Of a stretch of DNA of 42,092 nt, positions 1-7,309 are shown in pieces. The stretch is from Bacillota bacterium (GTDB lineage Bacteria > Bacillota > Clostridia > Tissierellales > MES13): the NCBI GenBank assembly GCA_009711785.1, contig VENA01000084.1:1-42092 (forward strand). The letters run 5' to 3'. The position numbers were made by a program, and so were the translations under genes. Each line of letters starts with the position of its first letter. The stretch's first letter is position 1. The notes under the pieces were generated by a model. It had not been told where the DNA came from. It searched no databases and saw only the letters and a program-made list of their open reading frames with translations.

Positions 1-394
1 TTAAAGATACATTTAATTCTAAGGGTTCTAATGTTTTCAGTTTTTTAACCATATCTAAAGTTAGATTACTACCATTTGTGGTTATTTCTATAACCTCTTT
101 CGAATAACTTCTTATCTTTTTTAATATCTCATAGATATCCTTTCTTACAAAGGGTTCTCCTTCTATTATTCTAGTGGCTGATTCACCTATTATAATTTTT
201 TTATTAGGATCTAAAAAAGAAATCATATCTTCAATTTCATTTATATTTAACGATGGTAATTTATAAACACAAACATCCTTTGGATTATATTTATGACTAC
301 AAAATACACAGGATGTATTGCATTTAGAAGTTATAGGTAATATATTATGTCTTTGTACAGTATTTAATATCATATCTATTCTAGCTTTTTTCAT
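1..394 (-). CDS. Radical SAM protein, N-terminal part (runs off the left edge)
   Basis: The frame opens with ATG at 394-392 behind an AGAGGTG ribosome binding site and stays open to base 2, so about 131 codons are visible. Near residue 28 it reads CNTSCVFC, a C-x3-C-x2-C arrangement that is the 4Fe-4S/SAM ligand motif of radical SAM enzymes. Further on, GESATRIIEGEPFV is reminiscent of the conserved 'GGEP' strand of that fold. The substrate cannot be told from this part. It diverges from bioY, with a shared upstream region of about 120 bp. A link to biotin metabolism is possible from position only and is not shown. The C-terminal half lies outside the window. Confidence 0.8.
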   Translation of the reverse strand, partial: MKKARIDMILNTVQRHNILPITSKCNTSCVFCSHKYNPKDVCVYKLPSLNINEIEDMISFLDPNKKIIIGESATRIIEGEPFVRKDIYEILKKIRSYSKEVIEITTNGSNLTLDMVKKLKTLEPLELNVSL

Positions 395-430
395 AAAACA
401 CCTCTTTAGTTAACCTTTTAATATTTTTAG

Positions 431-459
431 TTGACAATCCTTCGGTTTTATATTAATAT
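431..459 (+). promoter_or_regulatory. Sigma-A-type promoter of bioY
   Basis: A perfect -35 TTGACA (431-436) is followed after 17 bp by a -10 TAATAT (454-459). The expected start point, near 466, falls inside the left half of the BirA-like operator, which would allow direct repression. Confidence 0.65.
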
Positions 460-462
460 TTA

Positions 463-496
463 ATTGTAAACATAATAATTGTTATGCGTTAACAAT
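463..496 (+). promoter_or_regulatory. BirA-type biotin operator upstream of bioY
   Basis: ATTGTAAAC (463-471) and GTTAACAAT (488-496) form an inverted repeat separated by 16 bp. This matches the known layout of BirA operators (about WTGTWAACY-N14-16-RGTTWACAW). It lies between the -10 element and the bioY ribosome binding site. By inference, holo-BirA shuts off biotin uptake when biotin is plentiful. Confidence 0.8.
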
Positions 497-513
497 GATT
501 GGAGGAAATAAAT

Positions 514-1068
514 ATGAAAACAAAAGATTTAGTATTAGTTTCTTTATTTGCAGCTTTAACTGCTGTTATGGCACAAATAGCCATTCCATTACCATCTGGT
601 ATTCCTATAACACTTTTAGTATTAGCTGTATTTCTTTCAGGAGCTATACTAGGGAGTAAATTAGGCTTTTTATCTCAGCTAGTGTATATTTTACTAGGTG
701 CAATAGGTATCCCTGTATTTGCTAATTTCTCTGGTGGAATCCAGGTACTTGCAGGAATTACAGGTGGATATATATTAAGTTTACCATTAGCATGTTTTAT
801 AATTGGTAAATTAATAGAAAAATACAAAGGTGATAATGAAAAAGTAAAAATAACAATATATACTTTATCAATGCTTTTAGGATTATTAATAATATATTCT
901 ATAGGAACTTTACAATTTAGTATATTGACTGGAAATACCATTATTAAATCTTTAAAACTTACAGTACTTCCCTTTATAGTTGCTGATTTAGTAAAATTAG
1001 CAATATCAGTACCTCTTGCCTATACAGTAAAGAATTCATTAATTAAATCTAAATTACTTATGACCTAA
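514..1068 (+). CDS. bioY: BioY biotin transporter substrate-binding (S) component
   Basis: This 184-residue, very hydrophobic protein has about six membrane segments. Its glycine-rich core (PSGIPITLLVLAVFLSGA, then GIPVFANFSGG and GGYILSLP) matches BioY, the biotin-capturing S subunit of ECF-type vitamin transporters. The start used is ATG 514, because GGAGG lies at 501-505 with 8 bases of spacing. An in-frame TTG at 499 would overlap that site. No energy-coupling EcfA/EcfT genes lie nearby, so it probably shares a central module. It sits alone on the plus strand between its own promoter and terminator, with a BirA-like operator upstream. Expression should therefore fall when biotin is sufficient. 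Confidence 0.93.
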   Translation: MKTKDLVLVSLFAALTAVMAQIAIPLPSGIPITLLVLAVFLSGAILGSKLGFLSQLVYILLGAIGIPVFANFSGGIQVLAGITGGYILSLPLACFIIGKLIEKYKGDNEKVKITIYTLSMLLGLLIIYSIGTLQFSILTGNTIIKSLKLTVLPFIVADLVKLAISVPLAYTVKNSLIKSKLLMT

Positions 1069-1071
1069 ATA

Positions 1072-1094
1072 AATGCCCTTTTTAGGGCATTTTT
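1072..1094 (+). terminator. Intrinsic terminator of bioY
   Basis: AATGCCCT and AGGGCATT pair as an 8-bp stem around a TTTT loop and are followed by a T run, starting three bases after the bioY stop codon. Confidence 0.85.
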
Positions 1095-1228
1095 AAATTT
1101 GGATTTTATATTTTTTGACATTTTTCTAATTAATTTGCAATAATTAATTTTTATGTAAACTTCAATATTATATAATAAATATCAATAACTAAAACCTTTT
1201 ACTAAAAATATTTACTTCCTTTGCAGAG

Positions 1229-1355
1229 TTATCCACATTTTACGCACTTAATCCACATGTTTATCCCCATTCATAATCCCTTTATCAGTTTATTCACACT
1301 TTTTTTCCACATTATCCACAGGATGTGTTGATATACTTCTTAACAATGTGGACAA
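1229..1355. other. DnaA-box cluster (left)
   Basis: The gene-free stretch 1096-1423 holds many 9-mers close to TTATNCACA. There are perfect TTATCCACA boxes at 1229-1237 and 1312-1320 and a TTATTCACA at 1290-1298. One-mismatch versions lie at 1249-1257, 1261-1269 and 1303-1311, and one in opposite orientation (TGTGGACAA) lies at 1347-1355. Such density is typical of DnaA-binding regions: oriC or DnaA-titrating clusters. No dnaA or dnaN is near, and strand bias does not switch here, so a regulatory cluster is more likely than the origin itself. The rest of the gap is AT-rich with no gene seen. Confidence 0.75.
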
Positions 1356-1423
1356 GTTGTTATTAATTTTGTTGAAAACTTTTTTTGCTAAAAATTGTAA
1401 AATATTGTTTACATAAACTTCCT

Positions 1424-2464
1424 TTATTTATTATCTAATTTTAAATTAGGAACAGCATTTAAAGAAAGATCTGCCCTATAACCCTTTAAATAATCATAAT
1501 AAGCAGCACACCCTATCATTGCCGCATTATCTGTACATAAAACCTTAGAAGGATATTTAAATTTAATATTATTTTCTTTACATTTTTTATCCATAAGCTC
1601 TCTTAATCCTTCGTTTGCTGCAACTCCCCCTGCTATAGCTAAAATATCAGAGTTTTTTTCTTTACAAGCTTTTATAGCTTTATTTACTAATACTTCAATT
1701 ACAGACTGTTGAAAACTTGCTGCAACATCCTCAACTAAATATTCTTCCCCTCTTTGCTTTGTATTGTTTAAATAATTTAACACAGCAGATTTAAGTCCAC
1801 TGAAACTAAAATCATAGCTTCCACTTTCTAAGTAAGCTCTAGGAAAATCTATTGCTTCTTTATTTCCCTTTTTAGATAATTTATCTATTATTGGTCCTCC
1901 TGGATAACCTAATCCTAAAGATCTTGCTACCTTATCAAAGGCTTCACCTGCTGCATCATCTCTAGTTCTTCCTAGTATTTCATATTTCCCATAATCCTTT
2001 ATATGTACAAGATGAGTATGTCCTCCTGAAACTACAAGGGTTATAAATGGGGGTTTTAATTCTTTATGCTCAATAAAATTAGCACAAATATGTCCCTCTA
2101 TATGATTTACACCTATTAAGGGAATATCTAATGCATAGGCTAAAGCTTTTGCACTGGATAAACCAACTAATAATGCTCCTACTAATCCTGGTCCATAAGT
2201 TACACCAATATTATTTAAGTTATTAAAAGAAACTTTAGCTTCTTCTAAAGATTGTTGTATAATTAAATTTATATTTTCTATATGTTTCCTTGAAGCTACC
2301 TCAGGAACTACTCCTCCGAATTTTTTATGTAAATCTATTTGTGACGATATCACATTAGACAAAACTTCTCTACCATTTTTAACTACAGATACAGATGTTT
2401 CATCACATGATGTTTCAATAGCCATGGTTAATATATCCTTTTTTTCATCGCTTATTCTACTCAA
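1424..2464 (-). CDS. tsaD: TsaD, tRNA threonylcarbamoyl transferase subunit
   Basis: TsaD, with TsaB and TsaE, transfers the threonylcarbamoyl group to A37 of ANN-decoding tRNAs to make t6A. The 346-residue length is normal. [10 protein letters not shown] near residue 15, NHIEGH with the metal-binding H121 and H125, and VSGGHTHLV are family signatures of the ASKHA fold. The start is TTG 2464, because GGAGGG sits 6 bases upstream (2471-2476). The first ATG comes only at codon 14, right at the conserved core. Usually tsaD follows tsaE-tsaB-rimI. Here those genes are on the same strand but about 12.4 kb upstream. A TATAAT at 2499-2494 may be its -10, but no good -35 is seen. Confidence 0.97.
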   Translation of the reverse strand: MSRISDEKKDILTMAIETSCDETSVSVVKNGREVLSNVISSQIDLHKKFGGVVPEVASRKHIENINLIIQQSLEEAKVSFNNLNNIGVTYGPGLVGALLVGLSSAKALAYALDIPLIGVNHIEGHICANFIEHKELKPPFITLVVSGGHTHLVHIKDYGKYEILGRTRDDAAGEAFDKVARSLGLGYPGGPIIDKLSKKGNKEAIDFPRAYLESGSYDFSFSGLKSAVLNYLNNTKQRGEEYLVEDVAASFQQSVIEVLVNKAIKACKEKNSDILAIAGGVAANEGLRELMDKKCKENNIKFKYPSKVLCTDNAAMIGCAAYYDYLKGYRADLSLNAVPNLKLDNK

Positions 2465-2569
2465 CTAAATCCCTCCAAACTAATCTATCCTTTATTATAC
2501 CCCATTTTAATTTTTAAAAAAAGTTCTACTTTTATATGTATATATTTTTAGTTAAAAACAAAATATAAA

Positions 2570-2591
2570 TATAGGGCATTAAATCCCTATA
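2570..2591 (+). promoter_or_regulatory. Hairpin just upstream of the small ORF's ribosome binding site
   Basis: TATAGGG (2570-2576) and CCCTATA (2585-2591) pair around an 8-base loop. The 3' arm touches the AAGGAG ribosome binding site at 2591-2596. It could tune translation of the 49-codon ORF. This is a structural observation only. Confidence 0.4.
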
Positions 2592-2603
2592 AGGAGTGAT
2601 TAT

Positions 2604-2753
2604 ATGGCCAAATATAAAAAGGGTTTATATATGAATATAGCTCAAAAAAATGTATTTTCTGACGGCCTATTAAAACCAATAAGCTATACAGATTATGCTT
2701 TATTAAAAACAGCAAGGGAAAAAACAAAGGATATAAAACATTTAAAGCACTAA
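2604..2753 (+). CDS. Small basic hypothetical protein (49 aa)
   Basis: An ATG at 2604 lies 7 bases behind a strong AAGGAG (2591-2596) and opens 49 codons to TAA at 2751. The product begins MAKYKKGLYMNIAQ and is rich in lysine, with no membrane segment or cysteine. The good ribosome binding site, isolated plus-strand position and convergent hairpin right after the stop support a real gene. I do not recognise the family. It converges on the 69-residue cysteine protein gene, sharing the hairpin at 2760-2780. Confidence 0.6.
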   Translation: MAKYKKGLYMNIAQKNVFSDGLLKPISYTDYALLKTAREKTKDIKHLKH

Positions 2754-2759
2754 CAAAAA

Positions 2760-2780
2760 CCCCATGTATTTTACATGGGG
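2760..2780 (-). terminator. Hairpin terminator between convergent small genes
   Basis: CCCCATGTA and TACATGGGG form a 9-bp stem with a TTT loop. On the minus strand it is followed by TTTTTG, so it best serves the 69-residue gene. It may also stop the plus-strand small ORF. Confidence 0.75.
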
Positions 2781-2790
2781 TAGTTTATTT

Positions 2791-3000
2791 CTAATCTAAT
2801 TTTACATCAATATTAGATGATATTTCATCTATAAGATTTAATTGACATCTGTTATTTACAAAATGATTGCAAATTTCACAACTCTTTGTAGTTTCTCCTA
2901 ATACATTACTCTCTGATCTTAAGGCATTTATATCCCCTTCTTGATTTCTAAACTGACTACATCTTAAAGCAATTTGTCTTAATTGATCTTTATTTTCCAT
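2791..3000 (-). CDS. Small cysteine-containing protein, probably metal-binding (69 aa)
   Basis: The ATG start follows GGAGGG with good spacing. The C-terminal half contains CEIC followed seven residues later by another Cys (C-x2-C-x7-C), and a further Cys lies at residue 14. This suggests a small zinc- or iron-binding domain, but no function can be named. The charged, soluble sequence has no signal peptide. It lies 64 bp downstream of the envelope lipoprotein gene on the same strand, with no terminator seen between them, so it could be the last gene of the sigma-factor operon. That link is inference. A clear terminator follows it. Confidence 0.7.
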   Translation of the reverse strand: MENKDQLRQIALRCSQFRNQEGDINALRSESNVLGETTKSCEICNHFVNNRCQLNLIDEISSNIDVKLD

Positions 3001-3064
3001 ATTAATCCCTCCGTAATAATAATTTATTATTATTATTACTTAAAAAACGAATTATATACTATAT

Positions 3065-3955
3065 TTATTTAATGTCTATACTAGATGCATTACCTTCTAT
3101 TGTAATATCAATTTTGTATTTTTTTTCATCATAATTAATAGTTTTAAATTCATTAGATGAAATTTTTTCAAAATCTTTACCATGTATATCTAAACTTAAT
3201 AATTGGCTATCCTTTCTTATGAAAATTCCCGCATTTTTAGGTAATTCTAAACTTACAGAACCTACATTTACTTTAATATCTAATTCTAGATCATTTTCTA
3301 TATCTCCATCAAAATTTAATGTAGCATTACCTGCATTAACATCAACTTCTATTTCCTTTACTTTTGCATTACTTAGTCCATTAACTTCTAAATTTCCTGC
3401 ATTTACTTCAATGTCAAAATCATCTAGATTTATCTTATTTTTTTTATTAAAAAATATATCAACATCTGAAGCATTAGAATCTATTGAAATTTCTTTAACC
3501 ATTAAATCAGTCAAATCATATATAGATTTTGTCGCATTTGCATCAATATCAAAGGTAAGTGGTAATTTATCAGTTACCTCTAAATGCCATTTATTTATAA
3601 AGTTATTAAAATTTCCTAGACGAAATTTTCTTATATTATGATATCCTATATTTAGCCTATCATCCCTTAAATCTATTCTAGGTTCTATTCCAACAATATT
3701 TGTTTTAATATTACCTTTAAATAATTTATTACTTGTTTTAGTTAAACTTATTTCTCCTGCGTTGGTATTTAAATCAACCTTTAGATTACTTTGTCCTTTA
3801 ATATCAAATTCTTCACTAAAGGTTTTTAAATCCCCAGTTTTTATTTTTCTACTATTATTATCGGTAATTTCTACACCTGAACCTTTTAAATCTATTACAC
3901 AACCTGTTAAACTTAATAAAGTTATAATCATTATAATCAAAATTAACCTTTTCAA
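3065..3955 (-). CDS. Envelope lipoprotein with DUF4097-like (adhesin-type) beta-repeat domain
   Basis: The 296-residue product has a lipoprotein signal: KR, a hydrophobic stretch, then LTGC with the lipidated Cys at 19. The rest is beta-rich, with repeated short motifs such as VDLNTNAGEISL, IEVNAGNLEVNG and VDVNAGNATLNF. This is the repeating strand pattern of DUF4097/DUF2807-type putative adhesin domains, also seen in stress-operon proteins. The start is TTG 3955, with GGAGG at 3963-3967 (7-base spacing). TTG overlaps the upstream TGA stop as TTGA, so translation is probably coupled. It is the fifth gene of the ECF sigma operon and would sit on the outer face of the membrane. Ligand and role are unknown. 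Confidence 0.75.
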   Translation of the reverse strand: MKRLILIIMIITLLSLTGCVIDLKGSGVEITDNNSRKIKTGDLKTFSEEFDIKGQSNLKVDLNTNAGEISLTKTSNKLFKGNIKTNIVGIEPRIDLRDDRLNIGYHNIRKFRLGNFNNFINKWHLEVTDKLPLTFDIDANATKSIYDLTDLMVKEISIDSNASDVDIFFNKKNKINLDDFDIEVNAGNLEVNGLSNAKVKEIEVDVNAGNATLNFDGDIENDLELDIKVNVGSVSLELPKNAGIFIRKDSQLLSLDIHGKDFEKISSNEFKTINYDEKKYKIDITIEGNASSIDIK

Positions 3956-5067
3956 TTCATAACCTCCTTTAATACCCTCTTATTACTATTAAAGTAATTA
4001 TAAAGAGTACCTAAACCTATTATTATAGTGATAATTTTAATAATAGTCCCTAAATATGGAATGAAACTCAATGTGAAAATTATTAATAAACCTATTATCA
4101 TTTTTATTAAAGGATTACTTTTATTTAGTAACTTTCCACCTAACCATATAGAAACTGGTAGATATGATAAATATAAAAGAATTATATATATTGTTAAAAG
4201 GATAATTCCTATAGGTATACCTATAATAGTAAATATTAAAAGTAGTGAAATTATAGGTGTTAATAAACTTATAGCTATCCCTAACTTTAAATTTGTCTTA
4301 TAATCATTAACTTTCTTTTCTAACTTTGAAAAGAATTTAGGATATATACTTACTAAAACAGTTCCTATAATTAAGAGACACATCATAAAAATCATCTTTA
4401 CTAAAACATAAAAGTAATGAATATATCTTTTTAAAAGATCTAAATTAAATAAATCTTTAGTAAAAGTTATATCTCCCCTTATAAATCTTTTAGGAACCTT
4501 TATTTTTCTTACATTACTATAATTTAAATCCCCATATACTATTGCATTTTCACTAAATTTTATTTCCTTTGCAAATACATTTATATCTCCTTTTACTTTA
4601 CCATCTATTATTAGAGTGTTTACTCTACCCCTTATATCTGAATTTACATCTCCCTTTATTGTAAGTTTATTTGAAAAAACTGTTATACTTCCATCAACAC
4701 TACCTTTATCTATTATTAATTCCCTAGCAAGGGCAGTTATATTTTTTCTTATTTCACCACTGATATTAGCCTTTGATGTAATAACTCTTAAGTTTCCTTT
4801 AATTATTCCATCTATCTTAATTATTTTATTAAAAGTTATCAAATCTCCATAGACTGTTCCTAAATTATAAACTTTATTTGTTAGTAAATTAAGATCCCCT
4901 ATAATTATCCCATAATTATAGGCTTTATCTCCAATAAAAAATACATCACTATTTACTTTCATATCATCTTTTATGATTAAATCATCCGTTAATTCGTGGG
5001 CATATATTATCGATGGTGTAAAGATTATTATTAATAATATAACTAAAATCCTTACAAGACTAGGCAA
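3952..5067 (-). CDS. Exported bactofilin-like membrane protein 2 (polymer-forming repeats plus TM domain)
   Basis: This 371-residue protein starts with a signal-like hydrophobic segment (residues 5-23, ending YAHE). Residues 30-205 carry repeated GD/GN turns (IIIGDLN, VYGDLIT, IKGNLRV, VDGSITV, VKGDINV), the right-handed beta-helix pattern of bactofilins. About five membrane segments follow (219-356). The start is TTG 5067, with GGGGG at 5077-5081 (9-base spacing). It is paralogous to the gene upstream: both end in a membrane domain with an IGIP motif. Classical bactofilins are cytoplasmic; here the helix should lie outside the cell. It is the fourth gene of the ECF sigma operon, 19 bp after gene three. 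Confidence 0.75.
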   Translation of the reverse strand: MPSLVRILVILLIIIFTPSIIYAHELTDDLIIKDDMKVNSDVFFIGDKAYNYGIIIGDLNLLTNKVYNLGTVYGDLITFNKIIKIDGIIKGNLRVITSKANISGEIRKNITALARELIIDKGSVDGSITVFSNKLTIKGDVNSDIRGRVNTLIIDGKVKGDINVFAKEIKFSENAIVYGDLNYSNVRKIKVPKRFIRGDITFTKDLFNLDLLKRYIHYFYVLVKMIFMMCLLIIGTVLVSIYPKFFSKLEKKVNDYKTNLKLGIAISLLTPIISLLLIFTIIGIPIGIILLTIYIILLYLSYLPVSIWLGGKLLNKSNPLIKMIIGLLIIFTLSFIPYLGTIIKIITIIIGLGTLYNYFNSNKRVLKEVMN

Positions 5068-5086
5068 TTAAATAATCCCCCTTTAC

Positions 5087-6052
5087 TTATTTTTCTTTAT
5101 CTATATCTTCAATTATTTTATCTACTTCAATGTTTTCATTATTTGTATTTCCATTATAATTAACCATATTTGATTCATTAAAATTATCAACAGTACCAAT
5201 TTTAGTATCAATTATAGCTCCCATACCAACTAATTTAGCTAAATATAAAACTGGCTTTAAAATTATTGTTATATCTGCTAGCCAAAATATAATTGTACCT
5301 ACTAATAATTCAGTTAAGGTAGACCAATCCCTATTTCTTCCTAATCTTTTACCTAAGGCTATTTTTACTACTGTATTACCTCCAAATTCTAATAAGCCTT
5401 TAAGGGGTATTAACACTAATAGGAAAGGGATCCCTATAAATATAGCTGCTAAAACTGGTGTTATTACATAAAATGCAATTGTAATTACTAAACCTATTCC
5501 AAATTTTCTTGGCATATTTACAGAAACTCTTTCTGCTATGAAATCTGTTCTTTCCGGTGCTATAACAACTAAAATTATAGAAAATAAAAGTGCTACTAAA
5601 GTTTTTATAGTTAAAATAACCATTATTATAATTAATAGACCCCATATACCTGGTAATATATTAAAAAATCCAAATACGTTTATATCTTCTCCTCTAACTA
5701 TAGCTGAGGATGCTTTGCCATCTGACCCCCCAAGAATTTGAACTTTATTTTGTGTTATTGTTGAACCTGGAGCCATTTTTGTTCTTCCTAATATAGATAC
5801 TGTATTTCCATCGATAGTACCATCTAAATCTATACTACCTAATATTGAAACCACATCTCCATCTACATTACCATCTATTTCTACATCACCAAATATTGAA
5901 ACAATATTTCCTATCATATCAACATTTTCTTCTATGTGTATATCTTTAAATATTCCTACTTTCTCTCCATAAATAGTATCATCATAACAATATCCTGTCG
6001 CTGCCATAAATACTATTAGTAATGTTATTATTATTACTCTTTTTTTATTCAC
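5087..6052 (-). CDS. Exported bactofilin-like membrane protein 1
   Basis: The 321-residue product has an N-terminal signal (residues 5-22). Two or three repeats of about 20 residues follow, such as GDVEIDGNVDGDVVSILG and GSIDLDGTIDGNTVSILG, typical of bactofilin/polymer-forming domains. Residues 130-275 hold several membrane segments including AAIFIGIPFLLVLIPLK, and there is an acidic, Asn-rich tail. The start is GTG 6052, with GGAGG at 6060-6064 (7-base spacing). It begins one base after the anti-sigma stop codon, so the two are surely co-transcribed. Role by inference: a surface scaffold or sensor that is made or tuned under ECF sigma control. Confidence 0.78.
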   Translation of the reverse strand: MNKKRVIIITLLIVFMAATGYCYDDTIYGEKVGIFKDIHIEENVDMIGNIVSIFGDVEIDGNVDGDVVSILGSIDLDGTIDGNTVSILGRTKMAPGSTITQNKVQILGGSDGKASSAIVRGEDINVFGFFNILPGIWGLLIIIMVILTIKTLVALLFSIILVVIAPERTDFIAERVSVNMPRKFGIGLVITIAFYVITPVLAAIFIGIPFLLVLIPLKGLLEFGGNTVVKIALGKRLGRNRDWSTLTELLVGTIIFWLADITIILKPVLYLAKLVGMGAIIDTKIGTVDNFNESNMVNYNGNTNNENIEVDKIIEDIDKEK

Positions 6053-6053
6053 T

Positions 6054-6611
6054 TTAATTCCTCCTTATATTTATATTATAAATTTTTAATATACATAACT
6101 CTAAAATTACTAAATTAAATAAAAAGACTAATAAAACTATCGGTAATATCAAAGTAAATCTAGAAATTAATTTTACTAAACCCACTAATAAATCAGGAGT
6201 ATTAATTGTATTTACAACAATAAAACTTACAAACTTAACTATAGATTCTACGAAAAAGTTACTAAAATCAGATATTAATCCTGGTATGCTTAAAGTTAAT
6301 TTTCTAAATATAAAGTAAGTTGATACTGATAATACACTAAGAGCTAATACTATTAAATAAACTAAGCTTTTATTAGATTTTTTCTTATATTTACCTTTAT
6401 CTATACTAGCCATTACTTTCTTTTCTATATCTTTAGGAGGTTCTACATCTTCTAAATCCTCAACCATTTCAAAGGTGTCATTTAAAAGAGTAAATTCTTC
6501 TCTACATTCACTGCAAACTTCTAAATGCTTATTTAATTCATTTTTTTCTTTTTCTGTTATATCTTTGTCTAAATATTTCATTATCAACAGCGAAGCTTTA
6601 TTGCAGTCCAT
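6054..6611 (-). CDS. Membrane-bound zinc anti-sigma factor (ZAS family)
   Basis: The 185-residue protein has the ZAS fingerprint: Cys3, then H29-x3-C33-x2-C36 (HLEVCSEC). It is the cytoplasmic domain that holds an ECF sigma factor inactive in RsiW/RsrA-type proteins. A membrane segment follows at 82-102, with more hydrophobic stretches to residue 177, so unlike simple one-pass anti-sigmas it has several membrane or amphipathic helices. ATG 6611 directly abuts the sigma stop codon (no gap), the usual arrangement of a cognate pair. Release probably depends on an envelope signal, perhaps sensed with the bactofilin-like partners downstream (inference). Confidence 0.88.
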   Translation of the reverse strand: MDCNKASLLIMKYLDKDITEKEKNELNKHLEVCSECREEFTLLNDTFEMVEDLEDVEPPKDIEKKVMASIDKGKYKKKSNKSLVYLIVLALSVLSVSTYFIFRKLTLSIPGLISDFSNFFVESIVKFVSFIVVNTINTPDLLVGLVKLISRFTLILPIVLLVFLFNLVILELCILKIYNINIRRN

Positions 6612-7163
6612 TTAAAACTCCTCCTTTCTTAAACTTTCTAAATTATCCTTTAACATTCCCCGTGCCCTATATAGTCTATTCTTAACCTTAGTTAATGGTA
6701 GATTTAAGCAATCTGACATTTCTTTATATGATAAATTCTGTTGATGATACATTATAATTAGTATTCTATATTTTTTAGGTAGATTATTTATTGACTGTAT
6801 TATAATATTTTTATTTTCCCTGTATATATAGTTATTTTCTGCACTTAAAGTGCTAGCATTAGTTTCATTCCAATCAGTTAATGGAGTAGTCTCAACTGAT
6901 CTTTTCTTTTTTAAATCCAAACAATAATTTGTAGTAATTTTTAATATCCACGTTGAAAACTTATATTCTGGATTATACTTATTTAAAGAGTTATATGCTT
7001 TTATAAAAACTTCCTGGGTGATGTCAGAAGAATCTTCTTTATTTCTTGTAAATTTATAAGCTATATTATAAACTTTTCTTTTATATAGAGTAACTATTTC
7101 TTCAAATGCCTTTTCATCACCCTTTAAACATCTTTTAACAAGTTTACAATCATTTTCTTCCAA
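6612..7163 (-). CDS. ECF-family RNA polymerase sigma factor
   Basis: The length of 183 residues is typical. Region 2 (about 23-88) includes SSDITQEVFIKAYNSL and FSTWILKITTNYCLD. Region 4 (about 122-172) includes LSYKEMSDCLNLPLTKVKNR and LYRARGMLK, the DNA-reading helix-turn-helix. The start is TTG 7163, supported by GGAGG at 7171-7175 (7-base spacing). An ATG at 7168 is out of frame. It is the first gene of a five-gene operon with its anti-sigma factor. A candidate ECF promoter (TCAGAC-N16-CGTA) lies just upstream, suggesting autoregulation. It cannot be equated with a named Bacillus sigma factor. Confidence 0.92.
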   Translation of the reverse strand: MEENDCKLVKRCLKGDEKAFEEIVTLYKRKVYNIAYKFTRNKEDSSDITQEVFIKAYNSLNKYNPEYKFSTWILKITTNYCLDLKKKRSVETTPLTDWNETNASTLSAENNYIYRENKNIIIQSINNLPKKYRILIIMYHQQNLSYKEMSDCLNLPLTKVKNRLYRARGMLKDNLESLRKEEF

Positions 7164-7205
7164 AACATCACCTCCAGTTTCTCTTTTTCCCTTTCATTTA
7201 TATAC

Positions 7206-7231
7206 TACGAATAAATAGATCATTTGTCTGA
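7206..7231 (-). promoter_or_regulatory. Candidate ECF-type promoter of the sigma operon
   Basis: On the minus strand TCAGAC (7231-7226) is followed after exactly 16 bases by CGTA (7209-7206). This resembles the sigma-W class consensus TGAAAC-N16-CGTA (4 of 6 in the -35 box, 4 of 4 in the -10). It sits about 40 bp upstream of the sigma gene start. Confidence 0.4.
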
Positions 7232-7260
7232 TAAATTTATAAATTTTTAAATAAAAATGA

Positions 7261-7280
7261 AGATAAGTTTTACCTTATCT
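7261..7280 (-). terminator. Terminator after the ABC permease gene
   Basis: AGATAAG and CTTATCT pair as a 7-bp stem around six bases, followed on the minus strand by a T-rich tail. It separates the exporter genes from the ECF sigma operon. Confidence 0.65.
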
Positions 7281-7309
7281 CCATTATTTATTATATATTT
7301 AATTTTTAT

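Noticed and set aside
499..513. TTG start five codons upstream for bioY
   Set aside because: It lies within the GGAGG ribosome binding site that serves ATG 514.
675..941. Minus-strand frame inside bioY
   Set aside because: Shadow frame of a well-supported gene, with no ribosome binding site; the same holds for the other antisense frames within tsaB, nhaC, the chemoreceptor, recD2 and others.
1116..1145. TTGACA followed by AATAAT after bioY, read as a promoter
   Set aside because: The spacing is 18 and nothing on the plus strand follows except the DnaA boxes; kept as chance in AT-rich DNA.
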